Assembly (NCBI RefSeq): GCF_002995845.1
Contig: NZ_PVXP01000004.1
Location: 62,001-126,000 of the forward strand
Length of the DNA: 64,000 nucleotides
Reading direction: 5' to 3'
Source of the DNA: Clostridium luticellarii
GTDB lineage: Bacteria; Bacillota; Clostridia; Clostridiales; Clostridiaceae
In this document: piece after piece, positions 18,042 to 27,675 of the stretch
How positions within the stretch are numbered: the first letter of the stretch is position 1
Layout of the letters: each line of letters starts with the position of its first letter
Program-made: the position numbers and the translations under genes
The notes under the pieces: generated by a model
The model's input: only the letters and a program-made list of their open reading frames with translations
The model's database searches: none
What the model was told of the DNA's origin: nothing

Positions 18042-18749
18042 TCATAACATTTTATTTATTTCCTTTTTCAATCTTTTTATTATTCGTTTTTCGAGTCTGG
18101 AAATATAGGACTGTGATATTCCAAGCAAATCCGCCACCTCTCTTTGCGTCCTCTCTTTTTTGCCATTTAATCCAAACCTCAAATTCACTATCTCCTTTTC
18201 TCTGTCACTTAATTTTTTCATGGCAATAACCAGAAGCTGCTTATCCACTTCATCTTCTATAAAACTATAGACCACATCATTATCAGTTCCTAAAATGTCA
18301 GAGAGCAATAACTCATTTCCATCCCAGTCCACATTCAATGGCTCATAAAAAGAGATCTCTGCCTTCACCTTACTGTTTCTCCTCAAATACATGAGTATTT
18401 CATTTTCTATACATCGAGATGCATAAGTGGCCAATTTTATTTTTTTTTCAGGGTTAAAAGTGTTCACTGCTTTTATAAGTCCTATGGCTCCCACTGACAC
18501 CAAATCCTCTACATTTACTCCCGTATTTTCAAATTTTCTAGCTATGTAAACCACTAAACGCAGATTTCTCTCTATAAGAGTGGATTTTACTTTCTCATCT
18601 CCAGAGACCAATTTTGAGACCAATTCCTCTTCTTCTTTTTTACTCAGAGGGGGAGGTAATACATCATTGCCACCTATATAATATATATCTTTTATCAAAA
18701 ACTTAAATCTTATGAGTATTCTGTTCAACAATGTTTTTAACTTAAGCAT
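18042..18749 (-). CDS. sigE: Mother-cell sigma factor SigE precursor (pro-SigE)
   Basis: SigE is the early mother-cell sigma factor. It is made as an inactive precursor and cleaved by SpoIIGA. The protein (235 residues from the chosen start) carries a basic and hydrophobic N-terminal prosequence of about 25-30 residues, then [14 protein letters not shown], region 2 with [19 protein letters not shown], and region 4 with the [17 protein letters not shown] helix. The ATG at 18747-18749 has GGAGG six bases upstream; the ATG two codons earlier abuts the ribosome site directly. The protease gene spoIIGA lies 51 bases upstream. Confidence 0.96.
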   Translation of the reverse strand: MLKLKTLLNRILIRFKFLIKDIYYIGGNDVLPPPLSKKEEEELVSKLVSGDEKVKSTLIERNLRLVVYIARKFENTGVNVEDLVSVGAIGLIKAVNTFNPEKKIKLATYASRCIENEILMYLRRNSKVKAEISFYEPLNVDWDGNELLLSDILGTDNDVVYSFIEDEVDKQLLVIAMKKLSDREKEIVNLRFGLNGKKERTQREVADLLGISQSYISRLEKRIIKRLKKEINKML

Positions 18750-18800
18750 AATCATCCTCCACTATTAATTGTTTTTTACTATTTACAAAATTGTGACCAT

Positions 18801-19598
18801 TTACATTACTCCTCTGGATAAAAGAGCATGATAATCACCAAGTTTACTTAATTTTTCCTGACAAATGGCAATTACAACTTCCCTGTATTCAATTTCCTCC
18901 CCCAGATCTATCCTTATTACATCGGGCTTAAAGCCTTGAAGCCTTCCACATCCTCCATCTATAACTCTGTAAGGTATATAGAATTCACATTCTCCTTCTA
19001 AATTCATATTTTCAAATACAGAACTTTCAACTATTATCACCGGCAGGTTAGTTGCCGGCTCTCTGAGCTCATTTCCAGTATCCAGAAAGGCTCTGACAGT
19101 CCTGCATTTATTTTTGAATATGATATCCACGTTGTAAATCAATTTGTATAGTTTGTTTCTGTCTTTCACATAAACCAACAGTCTGTCCAAAGTCATATAC
19201 AATATCATAAGTGAAATAAAAAGCCATTGGTATGGAAAATTGATTATAACAGGTCCATCCACATAGGAATATCTGTTATATTGAATAAATATACATAATC
19301 CCGCCAGCAGCATGGAATAAAGGATAAACAGTGTCAATATCTTCAGATTATTGATAAATCCCCTATTTCCAAAAGAAACATAAACCAGTAAAATTGAAAG
19401 TATGATTTTGAAATAGAAAGCAGAAAACAGTTTTAGGCTTGGGCAAATTATTGTAATTGTATAAATACTGCCTATAGCTGCGGACAAAAACATGAATTTA
19501 AATCTCATTTTCAGTTTCAAAGTCCTGCCTGTAATATACAACAGGAAAAAATCAACTATCAAATTTACTAAAATCAGTACATCCAAGTATACAACCAA
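18801..19598 (-). CDS. spoIIGA: Sigma-E processing peptidase SpoIIGA
   Basis: SpoIIGA is the membrane aspartic protease that cleaves pro-SigE in response to a forespore signal. The protein has an N-terminal half with about five hydrophobic segments and a soluble C-terminal half containing the catalytic FLDTGN motif followed by EPATNLPVIIVE. I place the start at the TTG ending at 19598 because the near-perfect Shine-Dalgarno GGAGGTGAT lies upstream and the resulting VVYLDVLILVNL matches the family start; an upstream GTG would overlap that site. It precedes sigE, its substrate, as in Bacillus. The upstream promoter region carries Spo0A-like sites. Confidence 0.93.
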   Translation of the reverse strand: MVVYLDVLILVNLIVDFFLLYITGRTLKLKMRFKFMFLSAAIGSIYTITIICPSLKLFSAFYFKIILSILLVYVSFGNRGFINNLKILTLFILYSMLLAGLCIFIQYNRYSYVDGPVIINFPYQWLFISLMILYMTLDRLLVYVKDRNKLYKLIYNVDIIFKNKCRTVRAFLDTGNELREPATNLPVIIVESSVFENMNLEGECEFYIPYRVIDGGCGRLQGFKPDVIRIDLGEEIEYREVVIAICQEKLSKLGDYHALLSRGVM

Positions 19599-19640
19599 AT
19601 AAGCAATCACCTCCGCCCTTATTTCCTGTTATTTACTTTT

Positions 19641-19723
19641 ATTATATACCTATGTATTTCAAAATTTTGTCATTTTTTAATCTCTTTTAATATTTTTATC
19701 TTCTATAATATGTCACAAAATTT
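19641..19723 (-). promoter_or_regulatory. Candidate Spo0A-regulated promoter of spoIIGA-sigE
   Basis: On the minus strand a perfect TATAAT (plus 19641-19646) lies 42 bases upstream of the spoIIGA start. A -35-like ATGACA (plus 19668-19673) is 21 bases away, an overlong spacing reminiscent of the Bacillus spoIIG promoter, which uses a 22-bp spacer and Spo0A. Two TGTC-containing motifs on the plus strand, TTTTGTCATTT near 19668 and TGTCACAAAA near 19711, partly match the 0A box and are about four helical turns apart. Confidence 0.4.
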
Positions 19724-19762
19724 CTTTTTATTCCCGTCGTATCCCAATCCTTTAGAATTGGA

Positions 19763-19804
19763 TAAAAAAAATTCACGGCGCACATTTAACTGTCCGCCGT
19801 GAAT
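19763..19804 (-). terminator. Intrinsic terminator after ftsZ
   Basis: Ten-base arms ATTCACGGCG (19771-19780) and CGCCGTGAAT (19795-19804) form a GC-rich stem with a 14-base loop. On the minus strand eight T residues follow. It begins four bases past the ftsZ stop codon and insulates ftsAZ from the sporulation operon. Confidence 0.92.
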
Positions 19805-19807
19805 TTA

Positions 19808-20926
19808 TCACTTTTTCTGCCTTCTCAGGAAAGCAGGTATTTCCAGATTGTTTTCATTGAATTTTTCATATTCTACAGAAGCGGCTGCTTCATTTCTGCT
19901 ATCTCGCATTCCCAGAGATGATCCATGGTCATTTACATCCGTTTGAGAAGATGTATCCTTACTTTCGCCTTTATCTGATTCAAAGCCCGTTGCTATTACA
20001 GTAATTCTTATTTCATCTTTTATTTCTTCGTCTATAACGGCTCCAAAAATTATATTTGCATCCGGGTCTGCAGCTTCCTGAACTATTTCAGCTGCTTCAT
20101 TTATTTCCAGCAGTCCCAGATCCTGTCCTCCAGTTATATTTAAAAGCACTCCTGTAGCCCCCACTATGGAGGTTTCAAGAAGAGGACTTGATATAGCCTG
20201 TTTTGCCGCATCCTGAGCCCTGTTGTCACCGTTTCCCTTACCTACACCCATATGGGCAAGACCTTTGTCTATCATAATTGTCCTTACATCGGCAAAATCC
20301 AAATTTACAAGTCCAGGTATAGTTATTAAATCAGATATACCCTGCACACCCTGCCTTAGAACATCATCTGCAAATTTAAAAGATTCCATCAAAGTAGTTT
20401 TTTTATCCACCACGGAAAGAAGTCTTTCATTTGGAATAGTAACCAACGTATCCACTTTCTCCCGCAAATTCTTTATTCCCCTTTCCGCATTCAGCATTCT
20501 CTTTCTGCCTTCAAAAGGAAAAGGTTTCGTAACCACTCCTACAGTCAGTATCCCCATTGATTTGGCCAGCTCTGCAATTATAGGTGCTGCTCCAGTACCG
20601 GTTCCACCTCCCATGCCAGATGTAATAAATACCATATCCGCCCCTTTTATGGCCTGGGATATTTCATCCTTACTTTCTTCTGCAGCTTTTTGTCCTATTT
20701 CAGGATTAGCTCCTGCCCCAAGTCCCTTAGTAAGCTTGTCTCCTATTTGTATTTTCTGTGATGCCTGTGAAAGCATCAGCGCCTGTTTATCTGTATTTAT
20801 AGCTATAAATTCAACATTTTTCAGTCCTTCTTTTATCATCCTGTTTACAGCATTGTTTCCGCCGCCGCCGCATCCTATTACCTTTATTTGAGCGAACTGC
20901 TGAACATCAACATCAAAATCTAACAC
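19808..20926 (-). CDS. ftsZ: Cell division protein FtsZ
   Basis: FtsZ is the tubulin-like GTPase that polymerises into the division ring and, in sporulation, the polar septum. The 372-residue protein has [11 protein letters not shown] near residue 18, the tubulin signature [11 protein letters not shown] near residue 105, the T7 loop [11 protein letters not shown], a variable linker, and the conserved C-terminal peptide [11 protein letters not shown] that binds FtsA and other partners. The start is GTG at 20924-20926, nine bases after GGGAGG. It lies 18 bases downstream of ftsA and ends at a strong terminator. Confidence 0.98.
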   Translation of the reverse strand: MLDFDVDVQQFAQIKVIGCGGGGNNAVNRMIKEGLKNVEFIAINTDKQALMLSQASQKIQIGDKLTKGLGAGANPEIGQKAAEESKDEISQAIKGADMVFITSGMGGGTGTGAAPIIAELAKSMGILTVGVVTKPFPFEGRKRMLNAERGIKNLREKVDTLVTIPNERLLSVVDKKTTLMESFKFADDVLRQGVQGISDLITIPGLVNLDFADVRTIMIDKGLAHMGVGKGNGDNRAQDAAKQAISSPLLETSIVGATGVLLNITGGQDLGLLEINEAAEIVQEAADPDANIIFGAVIDEEIKDEIRITVIATGFESDKGESKDTSSQTDVNDHGSSLGMRDSRNEAAASVEYEKFNENNLEIPAFLRRQKK

Positions 20927-20944
20927 AATACCTTACCTCCCTTA

Positions 20945-22219
20945 TTAAAAAAAATCCGTAAAAAAATCTTTTATTTTTGATATAAATCTATTGCCTTTAT
21001 CTTCTTTTTCCTTCTCATCTTCATCTTCAATTATTTTTTTATAATCAGGCAAATCATCATCCTTGGATAAATCCATATCCATAGAATTTTTAAGCTTCAT
21101 GGAATCAGAAACATCTCTTACTACTCCAACTGCTGTAGCATACAACGGGCTTGATGCCCCTATATACTTGGGAATTCCAGTTCTCACAAGCTTCCCCAGT
21201 ATGTTTTTGCCAATTTTCTCTACTCCATTTATCAGAGCCATACCACCACCCACCATAACTACTCCAGAAAGTTTATCATAATATTCAGATATCCTTATTT
21301 CCTTGTCTATCAATGAAAATATTTCCTCAACTCTGGCCTCTATAATCTCATTTAACATATTATAGCTAACTTTTACTTTATTATTATAATTAGCATTTAT
21401 ATCTATTTTGAAATCATCCTTATGAGAATCCATTCCAATATTTGCATATTTTATTTTAAGCTTTTCTGCTTCTGAAACAGGGATTTTTAAACACACTGCA
21501 ATATCACTGGTTATAATATTGCCACCCAGAGGAAGAGTACTTATATTTCTCAAATGACCACCTTCATAGATGTAGATATTTATAGATTCAGAACCTGCAT
21601 CTACAAGAACTACACCTCTTTGAATTTCCTCTTCTTTCAATACTACACCAGATACAGCTATGGGCCCAAAAACCACCCCACGTACTCTTATCCCAGCCTT
21701 ATTTACACTTTTAAATATATTATTTACTACAGTTGATTGGGCAAGTATTATCTGTGCATCCACTTCCAGCCTCAATCCGCTCATACCTACAGGATCCTTT
21801 ATTTTATCATAACCGTCAATTATGTACTGTTGAGGTATTACCCCTATTATTTCTTTATCGTTCGGAATAGTAATTATTTTAGATGCCTTTAAAACTCTTT
21901 TCACATCATTTTTTCTTATTTCGCGATCCTCTGATGATACCGCAACTACTCCTTTATTCAAAATGAGCTCACTTATTCCCCCGGGTAAAGATATATAAGC
22001 TTCAGTTACCTTAGTATCCACCATTCTTTCCAGTGAACTTATACATTTTTTTATAGATTCTGATGTATTATCTATATCTACAACTATTCCTCTTTTTACA
22101 CCGCTGCAACTTGAAGACGTTATACCCATTATCTGCATTTCAGCATGTTTGTCCACTTTTCCAGCAGCGGCACAAATATTAGAGGAACCTATATCTATAC
22201 CAATTATATATTCATTCAT
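20945..22219 (-). CDS. ftsA: Cell division protein FtsA
   Basis: FtsA is an actin-like ATPase that tethers FtsZ to the membrane. The 424-residue protein starts with the phosphate-1 motif IGIDIGSSNICAAAGKV, has the SHS2 (1c) domain around residues 85-165, the second phosphate loop VLVDAGSESINIYIYE, and the adenosine motif VVMVGGGMALINGV. It ends in an amphipathic helix, RFISKIKDFFTDFF, the membrane-targeting sequence. A charged Asp/Glu/Lys linker precedes it. The gene is directly upstream of ftsZ with an 18-base gap. Confidence 0.95.
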   Translation of the reverse strand: MNEYIIGIDIGSSNICAAAGKVDKHAEMQIMGITSSSCSGVKRGIVVDIDNTSESIKKCISSLERMVDTKVTEAYISLPGGISELILNKGVVAVSSEDREIRKNDVKRVLKASKIITIPNDKEIIGVIPQQYIIDGYDKIKDPVGMSGLRLEVDAQIILAQSTVVNNIFKSVNKAGIRVRGVVFGPIAVSGVVLKEEEIQRGVVLVDAGSESINIYIYEGGHLRNISTLPLGGNIITSDIAVCLKIPVSEAEKLKIKYANIGMDSHKDDFKIDINANYNNKVKVSYNMLNEIIEARVEEIFSLIDKEIRISEYYDKLSGVVMVGGGMALINGVEKIGKNILGKLVRTGIPKYIGASSPLYATAVGVVRDVSDSMKLKNSMDMDLSKDDDLPDYKKIIEDEDEKEKEDKGNRFISKIKDFFTDFF

Positions 22220-22372
22220 TAAAATATTTCCCTCCTTTGCATAAAGAGAACCATTAAAAATATATATTCAACAAAGAGTCTAATTTTCCTCTTATATATT
22301 TTATCACATTTGAATAAAATCTCAAACACAGTTAAATAATATTCATTTATTACTTCTATTATAAGGTAAAAT

Positions 22373-22403
22373 AAAAGGAAAAGATTTATTATCTTTTCCT
22401 TTT
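22373..22403 (-). terminator. Intrinsic terminator after the glycosyltransferase gene
   Basis: Perfect 13-bp arms AAAAGGAAAAGAT (22373-22385) and complement (22391-22403) with a 5-base loop. On the minus strand the stem ends in CCTTTT and continues ATTTTACC. It lies 18 bases beyond the stop codon. AT-rich but long enough to act. Confidence 0.7.
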
Positions 22404-22420
22404 CAAAATTTATTCATTTT

Positions 22421-23695
22421 TCAATTGGCTTTTTCCAAATTTTTTATTTTCACACTTCGGCTATGAATAGTATGATTCCATTCCCTATTATTTTTACCCA
22501 GAATACCTAAAAGCGAGATGGGAAACCAGGTAAAAGCATATACTGGATATATTATGTAATACAAAAATGTTTTAAAATTTAACTTTTTCTCCAAAATCAA
22601 TATAAATGGAGTATATACAAACTGCAGTATTGAAATCAGTATCATGGATATGGTAAACAGATCAAAATTAATAGAATATACAATTGTGTTAAAATTAGAT
22701 ATTAAGTTGAATGTTTTCATTATGTACTGAACTCCACCGCTTACAGCCGAAATTCCTATAAGAACAGCTATTATAGGCTGAATACTATAAAGAGCACAAT
22801 CCATCAATAAAAAATTACAATTTCTTATTGACTCTTTTACAAGTTTAAAAAAATACCTGCTTGATACATCTGTAAATCCCTGCATCCATCTTTTCCTCTG
22901 ATTCCAGGACTGCAATAGAGTAAGTGGTTTTTCATCATATATTATGGCATCATGAGCCCATCCTACCTTATACCCATGCAATATCAGCTTACAGGTGAAC
23001 TCTAAATCTTCTGTAAGGCATGTAGCACCCCATCCTAATTTTTTCAAGATGTCCGTATCTATAGAAAAACCCGTCCCACCCAATTGGGCTGATAATCCTA
23101 AATTACTTCTAGCAAGCTGAAACATCCTGTTATTGGTCCAAAATGCTATGGAATAACTACCTGTAATCCACGTATCATCGGGATTTTTACTGTCTAAATA
23201 ACCTTGGACAACTTTATATCCCTTACAAAGCTGTTTATTCATCTCTTTTAAAAAGTTTTTGTGAACAAGATTATCTGCATCAAATATAGCTACATCATCA
23301 TATTTTTTTTCCATTTTAAATATTTTGTTAAACATCCATTCCAGCGCATACCCTTTACCACGTTTTCCAATAGTTTTTCTCTCATACACAAAGACTCCCT
23401 TTTTTCTTGCCTTCAGTGCAGTGTTATCTGTACAGTTATCGGCAATTACAAAAATGTCATATAATTTTTTAGGGTAATCCAATCCTTTTAAACTCTCTAT
23501 AATATCATCAATCACAACCTCTTCATTATGAGCTGCTACAATTAGTGCAAAGCTTCTTTTTGGCTTTACCTTCTCAATATTTTTTTTCCTCAGTATACCA
23601 AAAAAGGATACACACAGATAATACATTGATATTATATAAACTGTATAGGTTAAGACACGAGAGACATTATGAATTATTTCTTTAAGAATGCTCAC
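22421..23695 (-). CDS. Membrane glycosyltransferase, family 2 (processive type)
   Basis: A 424-residue family 2 glycosyltransferase. It has one hydrophobic N-terminal segment (about 12-33), a cytoplasmic GT-A catalytic domain, and at least three C-terminal hydrophobic segments. The catalytic signature is complete: VAAHNEE, DNCTDNTA, the DADN metal-binding motif, TEDLEFT, and QRKRWMQG (the QxxRW motif of processive enzymes such as hyaluronan, cellulose and poly-N-acetylglucosamine synthases). It is flanked by terminators on both sides and appears monocistronic, so there is no export partner nearby. It probably polymerises or transfers a sugar for the cell surface; the product cannot be inferred. 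Confidence 0.85.
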   Translation of the reverse strand: MSILKEIIHNVSRVLTYTVYIISMYYLCVSFFGILRKKNIEKVKPKRSFALIVAAHNEEVVIDDIIESLKGLDYPKKLYDIFVIADNCTDNTALKARKKGVFVYERKTIGKRGKGYALEWMFNKIFKMEKKYDDVAIFDADNLVHKNFLKEMNKQLCKGYKVVQGYLDSKNPDDTWITGSYSIAFWTNNRMFQLARSNLGLSAQLGGTGFSIDTDILKKLGWGATCLTEDLEFTCKLILHGYKVGWAHDAIIYDEKPLTLLQSWNQRKRWMQGFTDVSSRYFFKLVKESIRNCNFLLMDCALYSIQPIIAVLIGISAVSGGVQYIMKTFNLISNFNTIVYSINFDLFTISMILISILQFVYTPFILILEKKLNFKTFLYYIIYPVYAFTWFPISLLGILGKNNREWNHTIHSRSVKIKNLEKAN

Positions 23696-23806
23696 TTTAA
23701 TCCCCCCTAATTCAAAAATATTTTAGCACAAATAAAATTTAATTACTATAGTAATTCACAATAACCTATAAAATAATTTATATATTGTAATGAACAATTT
23801 ACCATA

Positions 23807-23837
23807 AAAGGAATAGAATTTAAAATTCTATTCCTTT
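23807..23837 (-). terminator. Intrinsic terminator after pilT
   Basis: Perfect 14-bp arms (23807-23820 and 23824-23837, AAAGGAATAGAATT and complement) with a 3-base loop, followed on the minus strand by TTTTATGG. It starts 11 bases past the pilT stop. Confidence 0.75.
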
Positions 23838-23848
23838 ACATATGAGCT

Positions 23849-24904
23849 CTATAAGGAGATTATTCTTGCAAGCATATTGCTGTCAACAGCATAGTCCATA
23901 GCAGACTCATAGGATATAATTCCCTTTTTATATAACTCTGCCAATGACATGTCCATAGTCTTCATTCCATATTTTGCACCAGTTTGCATTGAAGATTCTA
24001 TCTGATGAGTCTTCCCTTCCCTTATCATATTTTTAATAGCTGCAGTTGCGATCATGATTTCAACTGCAGCTATTCTGTTTTCCCCGTCCACCTTAGGTAT
24101 AAGCTGCTGACATATTACACCTTCTAATACAGCTGCCAACTGTATTTTTATCTGCTGCTGCTGATAGGGCGGGAATACGTCTACAATTCTGTCTATTGTT
24201 TTGGCAGTGCCTATAGTATGTAAGGTAGAAAATACGAGATGCCCCGTTTCAGCTGCAGTAAGAGTAATGGATATAGTTTCAAGATCCCTCATCTCTCCTA
24301 CCAGAATCACATCTGGATCTTCTCTTAACACTGCTTTAAGTGCATTGGCATAACTCAATGAATCTCTGCCTATCTCCCTTTGACTTATTATGGATTTATT
24401 GTGCCTATGTAAATACTCTATGGGATCCTCCAGCGTTATTATATGTTCAGTTCTAGTGGCATTGATTTCATTTATCATAGCTGCCAGTGTAGTGCTCTTC
24501 CCGGATCCTGTAGATCCTGTAACTAAAATCAATCCTCTTTTGCAGTCCAAAAGTTTTTTTATCTGGGGCGGAAATTGAATTTCATTCAAACTAGGTATTT
24601 TTAAACCTATAATTCTCACCGCAATAGCACAACTTCCCCTTTGTTTAAATAAATTTACTCTGAATCTCCCAAGTCCTGATACTGAAAAAGATACATCAAT
24701 CTCCCCCACTTTATTATATTTTTCGTAATTCTCTTTTAATATTTCTCTGGAAAATTTTTCAGTATCATCTGGCTGCAATTTTTCCCTGCCTAATCTTTCA
24801 AGCTTACCATTTACTCTTATGACAGGAGGTGTTCCAACCGTAAGATGTAAATCCGATGCCTTCCTTTTCATAGTTTCTTTTAACAGTTCCTGAAGTACTA
24901 GCAT
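23849..24904 (-). CDS. pilT: Type IV pilus retraction ATPase PilT
   Basis: PilT disassembles type IV pili and powers twitching motility. The 351-residue protein has the N-terminal PAS-like region with ASDLHLTVGTPP, Walker A GSTGSGKST at residues 130-138, the Asp box LEDPIEYLH, Walker B VILVGEMRD, and the His box ETGHLVFSTLHT. The C-terminal AAIKNMIREGK corresponds to the AIRNLIRE motif specific to PilT. I chose the ATG at 24904 because AAGGGG lies eight bases upstream. No other pilus genes are in the window, so it works with pilus genes encoded elsewhere. Confidence 0.95.
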   Translation of the reverse strand: MLVLQELLKETMKRKASDLHLTVGTPPVIRVNGKLERLGREKLQPDDTEKFSREILKENYEKYNKVGEIDVSFSVSGLGRFRVNLFKQRGSCAIAVRIIGLKIPSLNEIQFPPQIKKLLDCKRGLILVTGSTGSGKSTTLAAMINEINATRTEHIITLEDPIEYLHRHNKSIISQREIGRDSLSYANALKAVLREDPDVILVGEMRDLETISITLTAAETGHLVFSTLHTIGTAKTIDRIVDVFPPYQQQQIKIQLAAVLEGVICQQLIPKVDGENRIAAVEIMIATAAIKNMIREGKTHQIESSMQTGAKYGMKTMDMSLAELYKKGIISYESAMDYAVDSNMLARIISL

Positions 24905-25063
24905 TTTAAGAACCCCTTTCTCAAACATTTATACCCGGAATAAATATTATTTTATAACTGACTCCTGCTGCATTATGTGTAAAACTTCCATTATCTATAT
25001 TCGTCATCTTTTATATATTATTTACTTTAATATGCCTTAAATTAAAGAATTAAAAAATATTAT

Positions 25064-25134
25064 AAATTCCATGTACATACCACTTGTAACTTTGCAAAAT
25101 TTTATAAACTACAATGGCACATACAATGGAATTT
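25064..25134. other. Weak inverted repeat between sigK and pilT
   Basis: The 264-base gap between sigK and pilT is AT-rich and holds AAATTCCAT at 25064-25072 and ATGGAATTT at 25126-25134, nine-base arms 53 bases apart with only partial pairing between. It may be a fold at the end of the sigK message; no T run makes it a convincing terminator. Confidence 0.25.
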
Positions 25135-25168
25135 ATCCAAAATTTCATTTTTACATCTACCCTAAAAA

Positions 25169-25870
25169 TTATTTTGTCCAACAATTTAATTCTTTATATA
25201 ATTTTTTCAAAGCCTTTTTCTCAATTCTCGATACATAGGATCTTGATATCCCAAGTATTTTAGCTATCTCCCTCTGAGTTCTCGGCTTCCCCTCCAAAAG
25301 TCCATATCTCATTTCTACAACGCTCTTTTCCCTCTGAGATAAACACGTATTTATTTTAGAATATAGTTTTTTCACCTGTATTTTCTGTTCTACAATTTCA
25401 ATTATAGAATCATCATCACTGCTAAGAACATCCATCAGGGAGATTTCATTTCCTTCCTTGTCTACTCCTATTGGATCCTGAAGATATACTTCATTTCTGA
25501 TTTTTTTATTATTTCTTATGAGCATAAGTATTTCATTTTCTATACATTTTGCTGCATATGTTGCCAGCCTAGTCCCCTTGGATGAATCAAAAGAGTCTAT
25601 TGCCTTGATCAATCCTACAGTACCAATAGAGATTAAGTCATCCACTTCCTTGCCGGGATAGGAATACTTTTTTACAATATGTGCTACCAGCCTTAAATTT
25701 CTCTCCACCAAAATACTTTTAGCAAGTAAATCCCCTTCTTTCAATTTTCTTAAATAATATGCTTCTTCTTCATCACTTAGAGGTTGTGGAAATGAATTGT
25801 TATTGGTTACATATGCCGTCATAAACACTACATTTCCAATAATATCTAATAAGTAACTTGTTATAAACAC
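25169..25870 (-). CDS. sigK: Late mother-cell sigma factor SigK (intact pro-SigK)
   Basis: SigK directs late mother-cell transcription, including spore coat genes and mother-cell lysis. The 233-residue protein begins with a roughly 20-residue hydrophobic prosequence and then the SigK signature NNSFPQPLSDEEEAYYL. Region 2 (VDDLISIGTVGLIKAIDSFD) and region 4 with ISRSYVSRIEKKALKKLY follow. It starts at GTG (25868-25870), eight bases after AGGAGG. The gene is uninterrupted: there is no skin-type prophage inside it, unlike in B. subtilis 168 or C. difficile. It lies 72 bases downstream of a class B penicillin-binding protein gene. Confidence 0.95.
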   Translation of the reverse strand: MFITSYLLDIIGNVVFMTAYVTNNNSFPQPLSDEEEAYYLRKLKEGDLLAKSILVERNLRLVAHIVKKYSYPGKEVDDLISIGTVGLIKAIDSFDSSKGTRLATYAAKCIENEILMLIRNNKKIRNEVYLQDPIGVDKEGNEISLMDVLSSDDDSIIEIVEQKIQVKKLYSKINTCLSQREKSVVEMRYGLLEGKPRTQREIAKILGISRSYVSRIEKKALKKLYKELNCWTK

Positions 25871-25942
25871 CAGCTGCTCCTCCTAATAGTGCTTATTAAT
25901 ATACTATGAGCAGCTTTTTCAAAAAGTGCATAATAAATAAAT

Positions 25943-27607
25943 TTAATTTAAGTACTTCTGTATATTTAAAACTATATTTTTAAAAATCGGAGCTGCAGTG
26001 TTTCCGCCACTTTCACTGTCTTTATCTATATCCTTTACAAATACAACCATAGAATAGTATCTACCGTTTGACTTGAAAAAACCTGCAAACCATCCATCGG
26101 AGTGTTCTTCCGCTGTCTTGCTTTTACCTGTGAGCTCCACTCTCTGGGTACTCCCTGTTTTACCTCCTACTTCCATGCCATCTATATACGCAGATTTTCC
26201 CGTACCATTTTTTACTACATCTATCATCTGTTTTTTCATTTCATCAGCCGTAGACTTTTTTATAACAGGGTTGCTGCTGGTATTTAGTTTTTCTATAGTG
26301 GCATTTTTATCATCCACATAGGCATCTAATATATATGGTTTTACATACACTCCGCCATTTACCACCGTATTGGGTATATTTATAGCTTCTATAGGGGTTA
26401 TTCTGATATTTTGCCCTATGGCAGCAATGGATAGACTTCCATCCGCATAATTGGGATTTTTTACTTCAAATATCCCTGACTTCTCACTGTCCAAATTTAA
26501 AATTTTTTGGAACAGCCCTTGTTTTCTGGCATTATCATAAAAATTATTAAATCCCACTTTTATTCCTATTTGAGCAAACACATCATTGCTGGATACAGTT
26601 AATGCTTCCCCTGGAGTAAATGTACCACCATTTGTTTCACTCTCTTCCTCATACAGTCCTTTGCTGGTAAACTTGTCATCCACATTTATGATATTTTTAT
26701 CAAGTCCTGCCTCTTCTACTATAACTTTGAATATGGAACCGGGGAAAAATCCATGATTAGTGGCAGCACCTATATCCACATTGGGTTCACTGTCGTCTTT
26801 TTGTACAATTGCCTTTATCTTTCCCGTATCTGCCTCCATTAAAACCACACCTATCTGGCTAAATTGCTTATTTTCTCCTTCATTCAATATTTCTTTTATT
26901 TTACTTTGTATATTTTTATCTACAGTCAATCTTACATTTACATTGTTTTCAGGGTAATTCTCCTTTTTGTTTACTATCTTTCCATTTACATCCCTCTCAA
27001 AAATAACTTCGGGTTTATCATTGCTTTTTGTCTTTTCATATATCTGCATTTCAAGAGAATTTTTATCTTTAAATTGATTGTTTTCAGTTTTTCTGGGGTT
27101 TTGAAGCAGATTTTCTATACTCCATATTCCTGTCTTGTTTAAAGGAGAGTACTCGTATGTATAGAATCCATTTACGCCTTTTATACTTTTCAACTTATTA
27201 TAAGTGCTTATATCTACTTCATAATACAATTTCTGACTTCTATTTAATATTTCAGACTTAGATAGATCATAATCACTGTTATAATTTCTAAGCGTATAAA
27301 TTAAAGTGAGCATTTTTTCTGAATCCACATTTTTATTATCTTTTAAAAATGCTTCAGGTAATATTACTGCATAGTATTTTTTATCATAATTCATAAGCTG
27401 TTTTCCACTGCAATCATACAATATATAATTTGCATCAGTCAAATTTTCTTTGTAAGAGTATTGAGAATCCGCCATTACACTTAATTCACTGCTTCCAAAA
27501 TACTGCAGTTTTATTATTTTAAAATAAAGCAATACAAATACTAAAATAATTACGGAAAATAAAACATATTGTCTTTTCCTTATCCTGTTTCTGTTTATCT
27601 TCAACAT
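25943..27607 (-). CDS. Class B penicillin-binding protein (transpeptidase)
   Basis: This cell-wall transpeptidase cross-links peptidoglycan on the outer face of the membrane. It has a single N-terminal membrane anchor (about residues 17-37) and a non-catalytic pedestal. The transpeptidase domain carries the three active-site motifs: SIFK at about 291-294, SSN near 339 and KTG at about 483-485. No glycosyltransferase domain precedes it, so it is class B. The ATG at 27605-27607 has GAGG eight bases upstream. It is unusually divergent in the pedestal and lacks a PASTA domain, so SpoVD is unlikely. Its position beside sigK suggests, but does not prove, a sporulation role. Confidence 0.85.
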   Translation of the reverse strand: MLKINRNRIRKRQYVLFSVIILVFVLLYFKIIKLQYFGSSELSVMADSQYSYKENLTDANYILYDCSGKQLMNYDKKYYAVILPEAFLKDNKNVDSEKMLTLIYTLRNYNSDYDLSKSEILNRSQKLYYEVDISTYNKLKSIKGVNGFYTYEYSPLNKTGIWSIENLLQNPRKTENNQFKDKNSLEMQIYEKTKSNDKPEVIFERDVNGKIVNKKENYPENNVNVRLTVDKNIQSKIKEILNEGENKQFSQIGVVLMEADTGKIKAIVQKDDSEPNVDIGAATNHGFFPGSIFKVIVEEAGLDKNIINVDDKFTSKGLYEEESETNGGTFTPGEALTVSSNDVFAQIGIKVGFNNFYDNARKQGLFQKILNLDSEKSGIFEVKNPNYADGSLSIAAIGQNIRITPIEAINIPNTVVNGGVYVKPYILDAYVDDKNATIEKLNTSSNPVIKKSTADEMKKQMIDVVKNGTGKSAYIDGMEVGGKTGSTQRVELTGKSKTAEEHSDGWFAGFFKSNGRYYSMVVFVKDIDKDSESGGNTAAPIFKNIVLNIQKYLN

Positions 27608-27675
27608 AAAAAACACCTCATCTAGACTAATTTCTATCCAAAATGAGATATTTTATTCAACAGAATATTATATTG

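Noticed and set aside
20223-20891. Plus-strand open frame of 222 codons inside ftsZ
   Set aside because: It is antisense to a highly conserved gene, rich in Pro and Ser as expected for antisense reading, and has no ribosome site.
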